Assembly (NCBI RefSeq): GCF_029223485.1
Contig: NZ_JARHTP010000012.1
Coordinates: 62,001-126,000, forward strand
DNA: 64,000 bases
From: Streptomyces coacervatus
GTDB taxonomy: Bacteria; Actinomycetota; Actinomycetes; Streptomycetales; Streptomycetaceae
Direction of reading: 5' to 3'
In this document: positions 7,974 through 16,184 of the stretch, one piece after another
How positions within the stretch are numbered: the first letter of the stretch is position 1
Layout of the letters: each line of letters opens with the position of its first letter
The notes under the pieces: model-generated
What the model saw: only the letters and a program-made list of their open reading frames with translations
Told to the model about the DNA's origin: nothing
The model's database searches: none
Program-made: the position numbers and the translations under genes

Positions 7974-9299
7974 TCAGGCGGCTGCTGGTTCGAGGGTGAC
8001 CTGGTGGCCGAGGGCCTGGAGCTGGCGGACGAGGTCGCGGGTCTTGCGGGCGGGGTTGAGGTGGCGCTGGTGCCAGTCGGAGCCGAGTTCCTGGTAGGAG
8101 GCGTCCGGGGCGTTGATCAGGTGCCAGGAGATGACGAGTATCGAGCGGGCGACGGCGACCAGAGCTTTGGCGTGGCCGCGGCGTTTGACGATGCGCCGGT
8201 AGCGGGCGCCGAGGAAGGTGTCGGTGCGGGCAGCGGCGCTGGCGGCCTCGCCGAGGGCGCCCTTGAGCCAGGGGTTGCCCTGTCCGGCCGGACCGGACGT
8301 GTTCTTCGTTCCGGACTGGATCGTGCGGGGGCACAACTTGGCCCAGGACACCAGGTGTTCGGGGGTCGGGAAGCAGCTCATGTCCGCGCCGATCTCGGCG
8401 AGGATGATCTGCGCGGTGGCCGGGCCGATGCCGGGGACGGCGTCCAGCTTCTCGGCCAAGGCTCCGGCGCTCACGCCGCCTGCGGACGGTTCTAATCCCG
8501 AGCCGTCGTGCGGGGTGGTGATGTCTTCCAGCGTGTGGGCGATGAGCCGGTCGAGTTCCTGGATCTGTGCGGTGAGATGGTCGATGGTGCCGAGCAGCAC
8601 CCGTAGCAGCCGTGCGTGGTGCCCCTCGAACTGGCCGGTCAGAGCCTCGATGAGGGCGGGCTTCTTCTTGACCAGGTTGCCCTTGGCCAGATCGGCGAGA
8701 GTGCGCGGGTTGCGTTCGCCGGCGACCAGCGCGTCGAGCATGGCCCGTCCGGACATGCCGAACAGGTCCGAGACGACGTCGGACAGTTTGATCTGCGCGT
8801 CCTGCAGGGCCTTGTCGACGCGGTGCTTGTGCCGGGTGCGTTCCTGGACGAACACGGTGCGGGTGCGAGTGAAGTCCCGCAGCTGCCTCACCGGCTTCGG
8901 TGGGACGAAGGAGGCACGGACCATGCCGCGTTCGGCGAGCTTGGCCAGCCAGACCGCGTCCAGCTTGTCGGTCTTGGGCCGGCCGGGGACGTTCTTCACG
9001 TCGCGTGCGTTGACGAGCCAGCAGTCCAGGCCGCGGGCCTCTAGCAGGTAGAAGAACGGGCGCCAGTACGAGCCCGTGGCTTCCATGACCACCCGCTCGA
9101 CGCCCTGGCAGACCAGCCGGTCACCGAGTTCGAGGATCGTGTTCGTAGTCGAGGCGACCGTCCAGACCTTCTGAACGCGACGGCCCTCGATAGTGTCGTG
9201 TGGGACGCGCAGGCAGACCATCCCGGATGCCTTGCCGATGTCGATCGCCGCGACCCTGGCGACCGTTCCGTCGTCGTGGTCTTCTCGCAACTCCTCCAT
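7974..9299 (-). CDS. IS110-family transposase/recombinase (copy A)
   Basis: The 441-residue protein has the DEDD RuvC-like N-terminal domain: AAIDIGK (D), VVMEATGSYW (E) and KTDKLDAVWLAKL (two D). It also has the C-terminal Transposase_20 domain, with GIGPATAQIILAEIG (helix-hairpin-helix) and the Ser-containing SGPAGQGNPWLKGAL. These are the two domains of bridge-RNA-guided IS110 recombinases. The ATG at 9299 follows GGGGGT. It appears complete and could be active. It is only distantly related to the second recombinase at 9531. Confidence 0.9.
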   Translation of the reverse strand: MEELREDHDDGTVARVAAIDIGKASGMVCLRVPHDTIEGRRVQKVWTVASTTNTILELGDRLVCQGVERVVMEATGSYWRPFFYLLEARGLDCWLVNARDVKNVPGRPKTDKLDAVWLAKLAERGMVRASFVPPKPVRQLRDFTRTRTVFVQERTRHKHRVDKALQDAQIKLSDVVSDLFGMSGRAMLDALVAGERNPRTLADLAKGNLVKKKPALIEALTGQFEGHHARLLRVLLGTIDHLTAQIQELDRLIAHTLEDITTPHDGSGLEPSAGGVSAGALAEKLDAVPGIGPATAQIILAEIGADMSCFPTPEHLVSWAKLCPRTIQSGTKNTSGPAGQGNPWLKGALGEAASAAARTDTFLGARYRRIVKRRGHAKALVAVARSILVISWHLINAPDASYQELGSDWHQRHLNPARKTRDLVRQLQALGHQVTLEPAAA

Positions 9300-9530
9300 G
9301 ACGTACCCCCTGTTGCAGTGGCGCAGGCAGGGCTGCCCGGGAAGCCAAAGGGGTAACGGAGAAGCTGATCGGCGTGCTCAAGGCGACAGTGTGCGGCCCC
9401 CTCGGACGGCTCCCTCACCAGACTCCTATGCGGGCTCACAGCCCAAACATCAAGCGGCGTCGGCGGACAGCCCCTGTACCGATTTTCACGCCTGCGGGGC
9501 GTCACCGCAGGTGAACGGTCGACTCCTATG
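9300..9530 (-). ncRNA. Candidate bridge-RNA region of IS110 copy A
   Basis: These 231 nt are non-coding and lie directly upstream of recombinase A on its coding strand, the position where IS110-group elements encode their bridge RNA. Part of the segment must also be the 3' end of the neighbouring IS110 element. I have not modelled the fold, so the RNA itself and its target- and donor-binding loops are inferred. Confidence 0.3.
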
Positions 9531-10595
9531 TCAAGCAGCCAGGCCCATGGGCGTCTCTGGTAGTGGGTTGCAGGGTTCGCCGAGGTCGGTTTGGTCGGCG
9601 AGCAAGGCTCGGTAGACACGGTCGGAGATGCGGCGCCGCAGCAGTCGCAGGGCCTCCGTCTTGGTCTTGCCGGCGGTGAGTTGTTTGGCGAAGTAGGTGG
9701 CGCCTTCGCCGTCGCCTCGCACCTGGGTTACGGCGATCATGTGGAGAGCATGGTTGACGGTGCGGTTGCCGCCTCGGTTGAGCCGAACGCGGACCTTGTT
9801 GCCTGACCAGACGGGGATCGGGGCTGTGCCGTTGAACCGGGCGAAGGCGGCCTTGGAGACGAACCGAGTGGCGTCGGCGGCCTCGCCGATGATGACCGCG
9901 GCACCCAGAACGCCGCAGCCGTGGATCGCCAGCAGATGTGGTGCTCGGGCGGTGACCAAACGACGGATCTTGCTCTCCAGCGCGTTGATGCGTTCCGAGA
10001 GACGGCGGCAGTCCGCGACCAGTTCGGCAGCGATGGCCGCGAGCGTCCCGTGATGCTGGATCAAGGCTTGGGCCAGGTGGTCCAGGATGCACAGGCGGCG
10101 CAGGCCGCGGGAGGCGACGGCCAGCTCCGGGTCTAGCTCGTGCAGGAACCAGCGCAGCTTGTTGCCGATTGCGGTGCGCTGGGCCACAAGCGTGCGCCGA
10201 TGGTCGACCAACAGCTTGATGTCCCGACTCGGACCGTCCAGGCATGCCTTGGGCAGGTCGGGCTCGCGCAGAGCGACCCGGGCCACCGCCTCGGCATCGA
10301 TCGGGTCGGATTTTCCGCGCTCCCGAGCCGAGCGTCGTGCGCCGGCCATCAGCCGGGTGTGCACCCGCACCACCGCGTGCCCACTGTTGAGCAGGTCGGC
10401 CTCGAACCGGCGGGTCAAGTGGCGACAGTCCTCGACTGCTATCAGCACCGGACCGAAGCCGTGCAGCCAGGCCAGTGCCTTGAGATGGCCAGCAGGTCTG
10501 GCGGCCACGGTCAGTTCCGCCAGCCGCTTTCCCAGCGGGTCGACCGCCACCAGCGTGTGCGTGTTCTTGTGTCCGTCTATCCCGACGACAATCAA
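9531..10595 (-). CDS. IS110-family transposase/recombinase (copy B)
   Basis: The 354-residue product has the DEDD motifs VVGIDGHKN (D), IAVEDCRHLTR (E) and KSDPIDAEAVAR (two D). Its C-terminal Transposase_20 domain contains LLAIHGCGVLGAAVIIGE and NRGGNRTVNHALH. A TTG start at 10595 is supported by GGGAGG four nucleotides upstream; the frame extends further upstream only through non-conserved sequence. It is a different IS110 subtype from copy A and also appears intact. Confidence 0.85.
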   Translation of the reverse strand: MIVVGIDGHKNTHTLVAVDPLGKRLAELTVAARPAGHLKALAWLHGFGPVLIAVEDCRHLTRRFEADLLNSGHAVVRVHTRLMAGARRSARERGKSDPIDAEAVARVALREPDLPKACLDGPSRDIKLLVDHRRTLVAQRTAIGNKLRWFLHELDPELAVASRGLRRLCILDHLAQALIQHHGTLAAIAAELVADCRRLSERINALESKIRRLVTARAPHLLAIHGCGVLGAAVIIGEAADATRFVSKAAFARFNGTAPIPVWSGNKVRVRLNRGGNRTVNHALHMIAVTQVRGDGEGATYFAKQLTAGKTKTEALRLLRRRISDRVYRALLADQTDLGEPCNPLPETPMGLAA

Positions 10596-10880
10596 CGTGC
10601 CTCCCTGCGACGATGCCGGATGCTCAGGCGATCGTCCGGCGCCGGGGGCACGCCTCAATCGGGCCAGCGGCACGCTCCTATCAAGCCACACCGCACCGGA
10701 CGGCCTGCGACCGGCGGGCGGCACATCGCCGACAAGCCACCGCCGTACGGGGCAGCGAAGAAACGAGCCAGCCCGCCGGTCGACAGGATCCTGCCACCGG
10801 AGAGCGGCACATCAAGGACCAACCACCAAAGGCGGCTTGGGCCCGTGTCCACCCGCCGATCGCCAACAGCCTGACATTGA
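10596..10880 (-). ncRNA. Candidate bridge-RNA region of IS110 copy B
   Basis: A non-coding 285-nt segment upstream of recombinase B, ending exactly where the IS3 orfA sequence resumes. It contains repeated CGGCACAT-type segments and several GC-rich inverted repeats that could fold. Bridge RNA here is inferred from its position in the IS110 group only. Confidence 0.3.
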
Positions 10881-11174
10881 CGCGAAGAAAGCCGTGGCCC
10901 GCTTGAGGATGTCGACGTCCTCGCGCAGTCGGCGGTTCTCCCGCCGCAGCGCGGCCAATTCCTCGCGTTCGCTGCTGGTCAGGCCGTCGCGTTCGCCCGT
11001 GCCGACCTCGGCCTGGCTGACCCACAGCCGCACCGCCGTCTCGGTCAGGTCGAAGTCCCTGGCGATCTGACCGACCGAGCGGTCACCGCGCCGGCACAGC
11101 TCGACGATCTCGGCCTTGAACTCCGGCGTGAACGAACGGCGAGGCCGAGGCTTCTTCTTCCCCATGCTCTCCAT
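10812..11174 (-). CDS. IS3-family OrfA (HTH), C-terminus replaced by IS110 sequence
   Basis: The ATG at 11174 has GGGAGGA upstream. The product starts MESMGKKKPRPRRSFTPEF, has the Transposase_8 helix-turn-helix (VGQIARDFDLTETAVRLWV) and the leucine-zipper-like EELAALRRENRRLREDVDIL. It reaches ATAFFA at 10881, where the normal KETR ending is replaced by 23 residues read from the IS110 end. The DNA-binding and dimerisation parts are intact, so it could still act as a repressor or inhibitor, but it cannot make the OrfAB transposase. Confidence 0.85.
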   Translation of the reverse strand: MESMGKKKPRPRRSFTPEFKAEIVELCRRGDRSVGQIARDFDLTETAVRLWVSQAEVGTGERDGLTSSEREELAALRRENRRLREDVDILKRATAFFASMSGCWRSAGGHGPKPPLVVGP

Positions 11175-11210
11175 GATGGACATCCTCCCGGGGCAGAACC
11201 CCTGATCTCG

Positions 11211-11237
11211 GATGTCCGTCAAAGCGGATCAAGCCCA
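11211..11237 (-). repeat. IS3 element terminal inverted repeat, right
   Basis: Reverse complement of the left end at 24 of 27 positions. It is followed directly by the GTTC duplication at 11238-11241. Confidence 0.85.
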
Positions 11238-11241
11238 GTTC

Positions 11242-11412
11242 AGCTTCTACGGCGCGACCACCGGAGAGTACGACCTGCCCCAAGAGGCAGCGGCCGACCT
11301 AAAGCGGCACTGGCAAGACCGGCAGACCACGATCCGTCGTCTCCTCAATAACTTCGACGACCTCGAGGACGTGCTGAACACCTCGGCTCCCCGTCCCGGG
11401 GACCGCCGATGA
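11242..11412 (+). pseudogene. 3' end of the APH-fold gene disrupted by the IS3 element
   Basis: Reading on from LLYLLF at 6966 gives SFYGATTGEYDLPQEAA, then LKRHWQDRQTTIRRLL, ending in a TGA at 11412. The segment is helical and Arg-rich, as is common at APH C-termini. It has no start or ribosome binding site of its own. It shows that the phosphotransferase gene at 6088 was complete before insertion. Confidence 0.75.
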
Positions 11413-11538
11413 CCGCAGATTCCACACGCTGATGGGCACCGCCCATCAGGACGACACCAGAACCGTCGTGTCCTCCGCTCGCAGCGACACCTTTATGTGA
11501 CCAGCCATCTTCCCCCGACACGGCAAGGAGACCTCACG

Positions 11539-13875
11539 GTGGGATACACCACGCCCGAGGAATGGGACACGCACTACACCGACGGCAAGACCTTCCGCCA
11601 GCTCGGCGACGGAGAGCGCCGACTGCTCGCTGAGCACGCCCCGCCCCCCGACAGCGGAGTTGCCCTGGACGTCGGATGCGGTGACGGCGAACTCGCCCGC
11701 CACCTCGCGGACAGCGGCTACCAGGTGGACGCCATCGACTACGCACCCGCCGCCGTCAACCTCGCCCACGAAGCCAGCGACGGCACCAGAGACATCACCT
11801 ACCGGGTGTTCGACATCGAACGGGACTGCCTGAGCGACCTGCCCCATCCCACCTACGACCTGATCACCTTCCGGCTCAGCTTCGCCTTCATCCGCGACCG
11901 CACGCGCGTGATGAACCGGCTACGCGAGCGGCTGCGCCCCGACGACACCGTCTGTGTGATCACTCCGTTCGCCACCGCTGTGCCGGACAGCAAACGCAGC
12001 ATCGCACTCGACGAGGAGGAGATCGGGCTGCTGTGCGCGGGCTGGACGGTCGCCGAACGTCACGACGCGGACGGGCTCGCCTTCATTGTTCTGCGCGCTC
12101 CTGCCTCCGCCCAGGTCACCTGCGTAGGGAAGAAGCGGCCTTCCCCACACGCCCTGACCGGCGCCGGCGTCGTCGTCACTGACCCCGTGGGGCGGGTCCT
12201 GCTGGGCTGGTCGGCGCGGCGCAAGGTCTGGGAGTTGCCCGGCGGAAAAGACGACGCTGACGAGGACTTCGTCGACGCGGCCATGCGGGAACTTACGGAA
12301 GAGACCGGGCTGAAGGCCGACCCCGCAAGCGCGCGGCTACTGGCCCTGTTGATGGACTCCCCCCACGGCATCCAGCGCATGACGGCCGCCGTCCGCGTCA
12401 CCAGCTACACCGGCGAACCAGCCGTCACCGAGCCCGACTTGATCCGCCGCTGGGAGTGGCACGAGGCCGCGGACCTGCCCAGTCTCGCCCAGCCGCTGTT
12501 CACCCCGAGCGCGCACGTCATCGACACCATCTGGCCCGGCCTACTCACCGGACTGCCACCCGTCCACCGCTACCCGATCACCCCCACCGCCGTATCCGAG
12601 CCTGTCCAACAGGCAGCGGAGGCAGCCCAGTTGCGGCAGGCGATGGCCGAGCGGCTGATCGAGGACGGCTGGATGGACGCGGGCAGCGCGATCGAGGCCT
12701 CCGTCCGGCGCGTCCCACGCCACCGCTTCCTGCCCGGCGTCGCCCTGAAGGACGCCTACGACCCGATGCAGGCGCCCGTCACCAAGCGCACCCCAGGCGG
12801 GGCTGCCACCAGTAGCGTTTCAGCGCCGTGGCTGCAGGCCGTCATGCTCCGCGACGCCGCCCTCCGCCCCGGCGACACCATGATCGAGGTCGGCTCCGGC
12901 GGCTACAACGCCGCCCTCGCCAAGGAGCTTGTCGGCCCGCACGGCACCGTGATGAGCATCGACATCGACCCCTTCGTCACCGACCGCGCCCGCCGCCACC
13001 TCGACGACACCGGCTACGACCGAGTCCGCGTGCACCTCGGCGACGGCGAACAGGCCCCGGCTCACCTCGCGGCGCCCGGGAGCGTGGACGCCCTCATCGT
13101 CACCGTCAAGGCCCGCGACATCCCGCCCGCCTGGATCGATTGCCTCGCCGAGGGCGGCCGCCTCGTCGTACCGCTGCGCATCCACGGCTACACCTGGTCC
13201 ATCCCCTTCACCAAACGCCGCGGCGTCCTGGTTGCGGACAGCTACACGGTCTGTGGGTTCGTCCCTCTCCAGGGCCCCGGCTATCGCGAGGACCACGCCA
13301 CCCTGCTCCGTGGTGGCGAGGTCACCGTACGCTTCGCCGATGGCACCCCTGCCGACACCAGCCGCCTCGAAGCTGCCCTCGACATGCCCCGCTCCGAACG
13401 CTGGACAGGGGTCACCATCGAGGGCAACGTGCCGTTCGACATGCTCATGTTGTGGCTGGCGACCCACTTCGACAGCGGGTTCGCCCGCCTCGCCGTCGAC
13501 GCCGACCTCGACACCGGCATCCTCCATCGCCCTGGAGGCTGGGATGCCGCCACCCTCATCTGCGACGACTCACTCGCCCGCCTCCTGACCCGCGCACTCC
13601 CCGCCGACGAATCCGGCACAAAGCTCTGGGAGTTCGGCATCCACGCCCACGGCCCGCACGCGGACGAACTCGCCGACACCATGGCCGACCTCGTCGTCAC
13701 CTGGGACCGCGACGCCCGCAACACCAGCCCGCAACTGACGGTGTACCCCGCCGGAAGCGCGGACCCAGGCCAAGGGCCGCTCACCATCGCGAAACGACAC
13801 GCTCGCCTCGTTTTCGCCTGGGAGGCGCCTGGCCTCTCTCCCGCCGCGCCCACGTCCCACCGGGACTCCATCTGA
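11539..13875 (+). CDS. Three-domain fusion: SAM methyltransferase, NUDIX hydrolase, FxLD-type methyltransferase
   Basis: The GTG at 11539 follows AAGGAG by 8 nt. Residues 1-185 are a class I SAM methyltransferase (ALDVGCGDG at about 43). Residues about 200-330 are a NUDIX domain with a perfect box (G at 237, REL, EETGL). Residues about 360-778 resemble the L-isoaspartyl-methyltransferase-like enzymes of FxLD-type lanthipeptide loci (VRRVPRHRFLPGVAL, SSVSAPWLQAVML, MIEVGSGGYNAAL). In those systems the enzyme modifies a ribosomal precursor, but no FxLD precursor or lanthionine synthetase is visible nearby. The three-way fusion is therefore an orphan of unknown substrate. The family name is from memory of the conserved core. 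Confidence 0.8.
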   Translation: MGYTTPEEWDTHYTDGKTFRQLGDGERRLLAEHAPPPDSGVALDVGCGDGELARHLADSGYQVDAIDYAPAAVNLAHEASDGTRDITYRVFDIERDCLSDLPHPTYDLITFRLSFAFIRDRTRVMNRLRERLRPDDTVCVITPFATAVPDSKRSIALDEEEIGLLCAGWTVAERHDADGLAFIVLRAPASAQVTCVGKKRPSPHALTGAGVVVTDPVGRVLLGWSARRKVWELPGGKDDADEDFVDAAMRELTEETGLKADPASARLLALLMDSPHGIQRMTAAVRVTSYTGEPAVTEPDLIRRWEWHEAADLPSLAQPLFTPSAHVIDTIWPGLLTGLPPVHRYPITPTAVSEPVQQAAEAAQLRQAMAERLIEDGWMDAGSAIEASVRRVPRHRFLPGVALKDAYDPMQAPVTKRTPGGAATSSVSAPWLQAVMLRDAALRPGDTMIEVGSGGYNAALAKELVGPHGTVMSIDIDPFVTDRARRHLDDTGYDRVRVHLGDGEQAPAHLAAPGSVDALIVTVKARDIPPAWIDCLAEGGRLVVPLRIHGYTWSIPFTKRRGVLVADSYTVCGFVPLQGPGYREDHATLLRGGEVTVRFADGTPADTSRLEAALDMPRSERWTGVTIEGNVPFDMLMLWLATHFDSGFARLAVDADLDTGILHRPGGWDAATLICDDSLARLLTRALPADESGTKLWEFGIHAHGPHADELADTMADLVVTWDRDARNTSPQLTVYPAGSADPGQGPLTIAKRHARLVFAWEAPGLSPAAPTSHRDSI

Positions 13876-13969
13876 TTCCCCACGTACGAACACATACATA
13901 CCCCACCAGCCAGTCACGCTCAGTAGCCTATTCGGTGGTCCGGATACCTGTCCGTGAGGAGTAGCCGTT

Positions 13970-14515
13970 GTGGCACGCACCTGGCTGTCTATCCGTGTGG
14001 AGCTCGTATCCGGGGGTGGCACGGACATCTGGCCGCGTCCCGGACGGATCTTCGCGGCCTCACGCTCCCATTCCTTCGCTCAGCTTGCCGAAGCCGTCGA
14101 CGCTGCGTTCGGGAGGTGGGACCTGTCGCACCTGCACCTGTTCACTCTGGCTGACGGAACCGGAGTCAGCCCGTTGGACTGGTGGGGAGACGAGGTCCCT
14201 GATGACACCGTGGATGGCCGCGCCACCAAGCTCAGCAGATTGGAGACCGGCGAGCAGTTCGCCTACGTCTTCGACATGGGAGACGCCTGGGCGCATCTGT
14301 GCACCGTGGGCGAGAAACGCATCGACCCTTTGGAGGCTCTCGGCGACACCCCGAGCCGCCCGGCTCCTTACTGGGGTTGGGGCGCGCTTCCCGATCAGTA
14401 CGGCCGCCGCTGGGATGGTGACGACGGCGAGTCTCCACAACCCAGGCGGCTTGCAGGAAATTTGAGCGACCTGCCTCCGATCCTGCCCTGGTGGGGCGAT
14501 CAGCGCGCTCGCTGA
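13970..14515 (+). CDS. Plasmid pRiA4b ORF-3-like family protein
   Basis: The 181-residue product resembles the pRiA4b ORF-3/IS1096 TnpR-like family (PF07929). It has TWLSIRVELVSGGGTDIWPRPGRIF at the N-terminus, HSFAQLAEAVDAAFGRWDLSHLHLF, then LETGEQFAYVFDMGDAWAH. The function of the family is unknown. The start is GTG at 13970 with GTGAGGAG upstream. It sits 95 nt after the fusion methyltransferase on the same strand and could be co-transcribed. Confidence 0.7.
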   Translation: MARTWLSIRVELVSGGGTDIWPRPGRIFAASRSHSFAQLAEAVDAAFGRWDLSHLHLFTLADGTGVSPLDWWGDEVPDDTVDGRATKLSRLETGEQFAYVFDMGDAWAHLCTVGEKRIDPLEALGDTPSRPAPYWGWGALPDQYGRRWDGDDGESPQPRRLAGNLSDLPPILPWWGDQRAR

Positions 14516-15086
14516 TCGCCGCGCACTTGCATCGGATCGGTCGCCGGGGGGTCAACCGGGCACAACCAGGCTGCCGAAGCGCGTGGCGGAATTGGGCACA
14601 AGAGGGAACGGGCAAGGCTGGTCGGTGGATCCGAAGTCACCGTACGGAGCGATAGCCCGCCGCGGGTCATGCATGAGGGGAGGGATCGGCGACGTCCCGG
14701 ACGGCAATGGGATCGGCGTATTGATGATTCGCGAACTCGATGCCGCTGGCGGTGAGGATCCCGGCCAGGGCGCCCTCCATCGCAGCGTTGGCTTCCGAAA
14801 GAAAGATGAAAGCTCCCTATCCGCATGTAGTTTCCAGGCATTTCAGGCTGTGCACATTAGTGAAGAATGCCAGCGAAGCCTATTGAAACGGTCAGGGCAC
14901 ATCAACATCAAATGCCCACTCAGGGCTCGGCAAGCCAGAACTCAACGAAGTACAGCCACGCCCTAGTTGCGCCAAGGAGGTGGCAGGAGGGCACTCGGTC
15001 CCGGTTTCAGACCAGACGCCCTTGGGCGAGGGCGCGGAAGCCCCTCAGATGGGGCTGCGCGAGCAGGTGGACCGGGCCGGCGCCGC
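14516..15086. other. Gene-poor gap with a dispersed repeat and a short remnant
   Basis: No confident gene. It contains a 33-bp repeat (14586-14618, shared with 41157-41189). On the minus strand a well-composed fragment at 14667-14780 encodes a 37-residue sequence starting MEGALAGILTASGIEFAN; its frame continues a little upstream until a stop. The fragment may be the tail of a decayed gene. Base composition drops near 14810-14960, which is AT-richer than its surroundings. Confidence 0.4.
14586..14618. repeat. 33-bp dispersed repeat, copy 1
   Basis: Matches 41157-41189 at 29 of 33 positions. Both copies begin GCGGAATTGGGCA and end ACGGGCAAGGC, and both lie in gene-poor gaps. Confidence 0.6.
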
Positions 15087-15602
15087 TCACCGGCTCACTA
15101 CGCGGGCCAGGACCGACGCGCTCACCGCGTCCGGGCTCAGATGCGTAGTGCCGGTCACCGGTCGATCGGCGACGACCACGAAGCGGACGTTCGGGATGTG
15201 TCCGTCGACCAGACGGGACGCCACGGCGGAGCGTGCCGCGGTGCCGGTCGTGACGATCGTGGAGCAGCGCAACTGAACGAGGGTATTGACGTAGGCGGCG
15301 GCGTGCGCCGACGTCGGTAGGCGGTAACGCTGCACGACGGTGTTCGTGTCGCGCGTCCTGGCCACCTCCTGAATCGCCGCCCAGGTGCCTGTTGTGTCCG
15401 TGTCTGTGGACGTCAGAAGACAGGCTCGGGTGGCAGTGTCAACGTGCGAGACCGGGGCGGGTGGCGTCGCCCCGTCGCTGGAGTCCGGGCGTAGGAGCAG
15501 CGCCACGACGCCGGTCACGGCCAGCAGCGCGGCGGCACCCGCGCCGAGCACGACCCACAGCCTCCTGCGAGACGGGTGTCGGGCTCGATCAGAAGCCTTC
15601 AA
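15087..15602 (-). CDS. Membrane-anchored protein with a periplasmic-binding-protein-like domain
   Basis: The 171-residue product starts at a TTG (15602) that overlaps the end of the upstream SUKH gene, with GAGGAGGG just upstream, so the two are probably translationally coupled. Residues 14-34 form one membrane segment (WVVLGAGAAALLAVTGVVAL). The extracellular part (ACLLTSTDTDTTGTWAAIQE, YVNTLVQLRCSTIVTTG) resembles a shortened BMP/type I periplasmic binding fold seen in Streptomyces. It ends the RHS toxin-immunity operon. Its role is unknown; an accessory immunity or sensing role is a guess. Confidence 0.55.
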   Translation of the reverse strand: MKASDRARHPSRRRLWVVLGAGAAALLAVTGVVALLLRPDSSDGATPPAPVSHVDTATRACLLTSTDTDTTGTWAAIQEVARTRDTNTVVQRYRLPTSAHAAAYVNTLVQLRCSTIVTTGTAARSAVASRLVDGHIPNVRFVVVADRPVTGTTHLSPDAVSASVLARVVSR

Positions 15603-16140
15603 GTTCGCCGCCCTCCTCGTCGAGCCGACGCCGTTCTTCCTCGCGCCATGATGCGAACGTCGCCGGCAGCTCCAACTCGGCACCCAACGGCGGACGGATG
15701 TCGCTCTGGACCAGGCGGAGCAGGAACTCTGCCATTCCCATGTCGTATTCGTGCTCCCGACGGCGGTCCCTGGGCCGGAAAACCACCCGCCATTGGTCCG
15801 CCCCACCGGTGCACCGCCACAAGAAGTCGTCACCGGTTTCGTTCGACCCCCAGGTCAACGTCCCGTCCACCGGCGGCCACTCAGCGCCATAGAGCAGGTG
15901 GTCCCCATACGGATAGCCGTCGAAGGGGGGCGTAAGGATGCCGATCGAGTCGCTGATCCCACCCTGCCCGTACACCGCTACGAAGTCGCGGTAGTCAGCC
16001 GGGAGCTCCCATCCCGTCTCAGCGCGCAGCGCATCCCAGTCGACCGTGTCGCCGCCGTCCCTGGGTGGTTGCATGACGCGGCGAAGGTCTTCCACAGCCC
16101 AGTGCATGGTGTCCTCGTACCGATCCGATCCGTTCGTCAT
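15589..16140 (-). CDS. SUKH (SMI1/KNR4) family immunity protein
   Basis: The 183-residue cytosolic protein has the SUKH signature: WDALRAETGWELPADYRDFVAVYGQGG, then ISDSIGILTP, YGDHLLYGAEWPP, WGSNETGDDFLWRC. SUKH proteins neutralise nuclease toxins. It is the second SUKH gene after the RHS nuclease (44 nt after the first), so it may act on the same toxin or on a toxin tip lost or exchanged by recombination. The start is ATG 16140. Confidence 0.8.
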   Translation of the reverse strand: MTNGSDRYEDTMHWAVEDLRRVMQPPRDGGDTVDWDALRAETGWELPADYRDFVAVYGQGGISDSIGILTPPFDGYPYGDHLLYGAEWPPVDGTLTWGSNETGDDFLWRCTGGADQWRVVFRPRDRRREHEYDMGMAEFLLRLVQSDIRPPLGAELELPATFASWREEERRRLDEEGGELEGF

Positions 16141-16184
16141 TACGCGGGAACGTCCCTGCCCGATAGGACATCGACACGTATCCT

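Larger units (their letters stand above)
7891..10880 (-). mobile_element. Two IS110-family elements inserted together inside the IS3 element
   Basis: The IS3 orfA reads normally to ...TAFFA at 10881 and its expected tail (KETR, stop) resumes at 7890, so 7891-10880 is the inserted DNA. The block holds two divergent IS110-family recombinase genes in the same orientation (9299-7974 and 10595-9531), each with a non-coding 5' region of 230-290 nt. The block averages about 1.5 kb per element. The boundary between the two elements lies somewhere in 9300-9530 and cannot be fixed by eye. No terminal inverted repeats are evident, as is usual for IS110. Confidence 0.75.
6967..11237 (-). mobile_element. 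IS3-family insertion sequence, itself interrupted by IS110-type DNA
   Basis: Terminal inverted repeats at 6967-6993 and 11211-11237 match at 24 of 27 positions and begin TG, as in IS3 elements. A GTTC duplication flanks the element. Inside, on the minus strand, are orfA (11174 down to about 10881) and orfB (7879-7007). Between them lies a 2,990-bp foreign block (7891-10880). Without that block the element is 1,281 bp, a normal IS3 length. The insertion destroyed an APH-like gene. Because orfA is cut near its 3' end and orfB is 3 kb away, the programmed OrfAB fusion cannot be made and the copy should be transposition-defective in cis. Confidence 0.85.

Noticed and set aside
11539..13875. A lanthipeptide gene cluster around the FxLD-type methyltransferase
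   Set aside because: No precursor peptide, LanB/LanC or cyclase is visible within the flanking 5 kb.
12828..13964. Arg/Pro-rich plus-strand frame inside the fusion methyltransferase
   Set aside because: Shadow of the methyltransferase domain; no start signal or domain.
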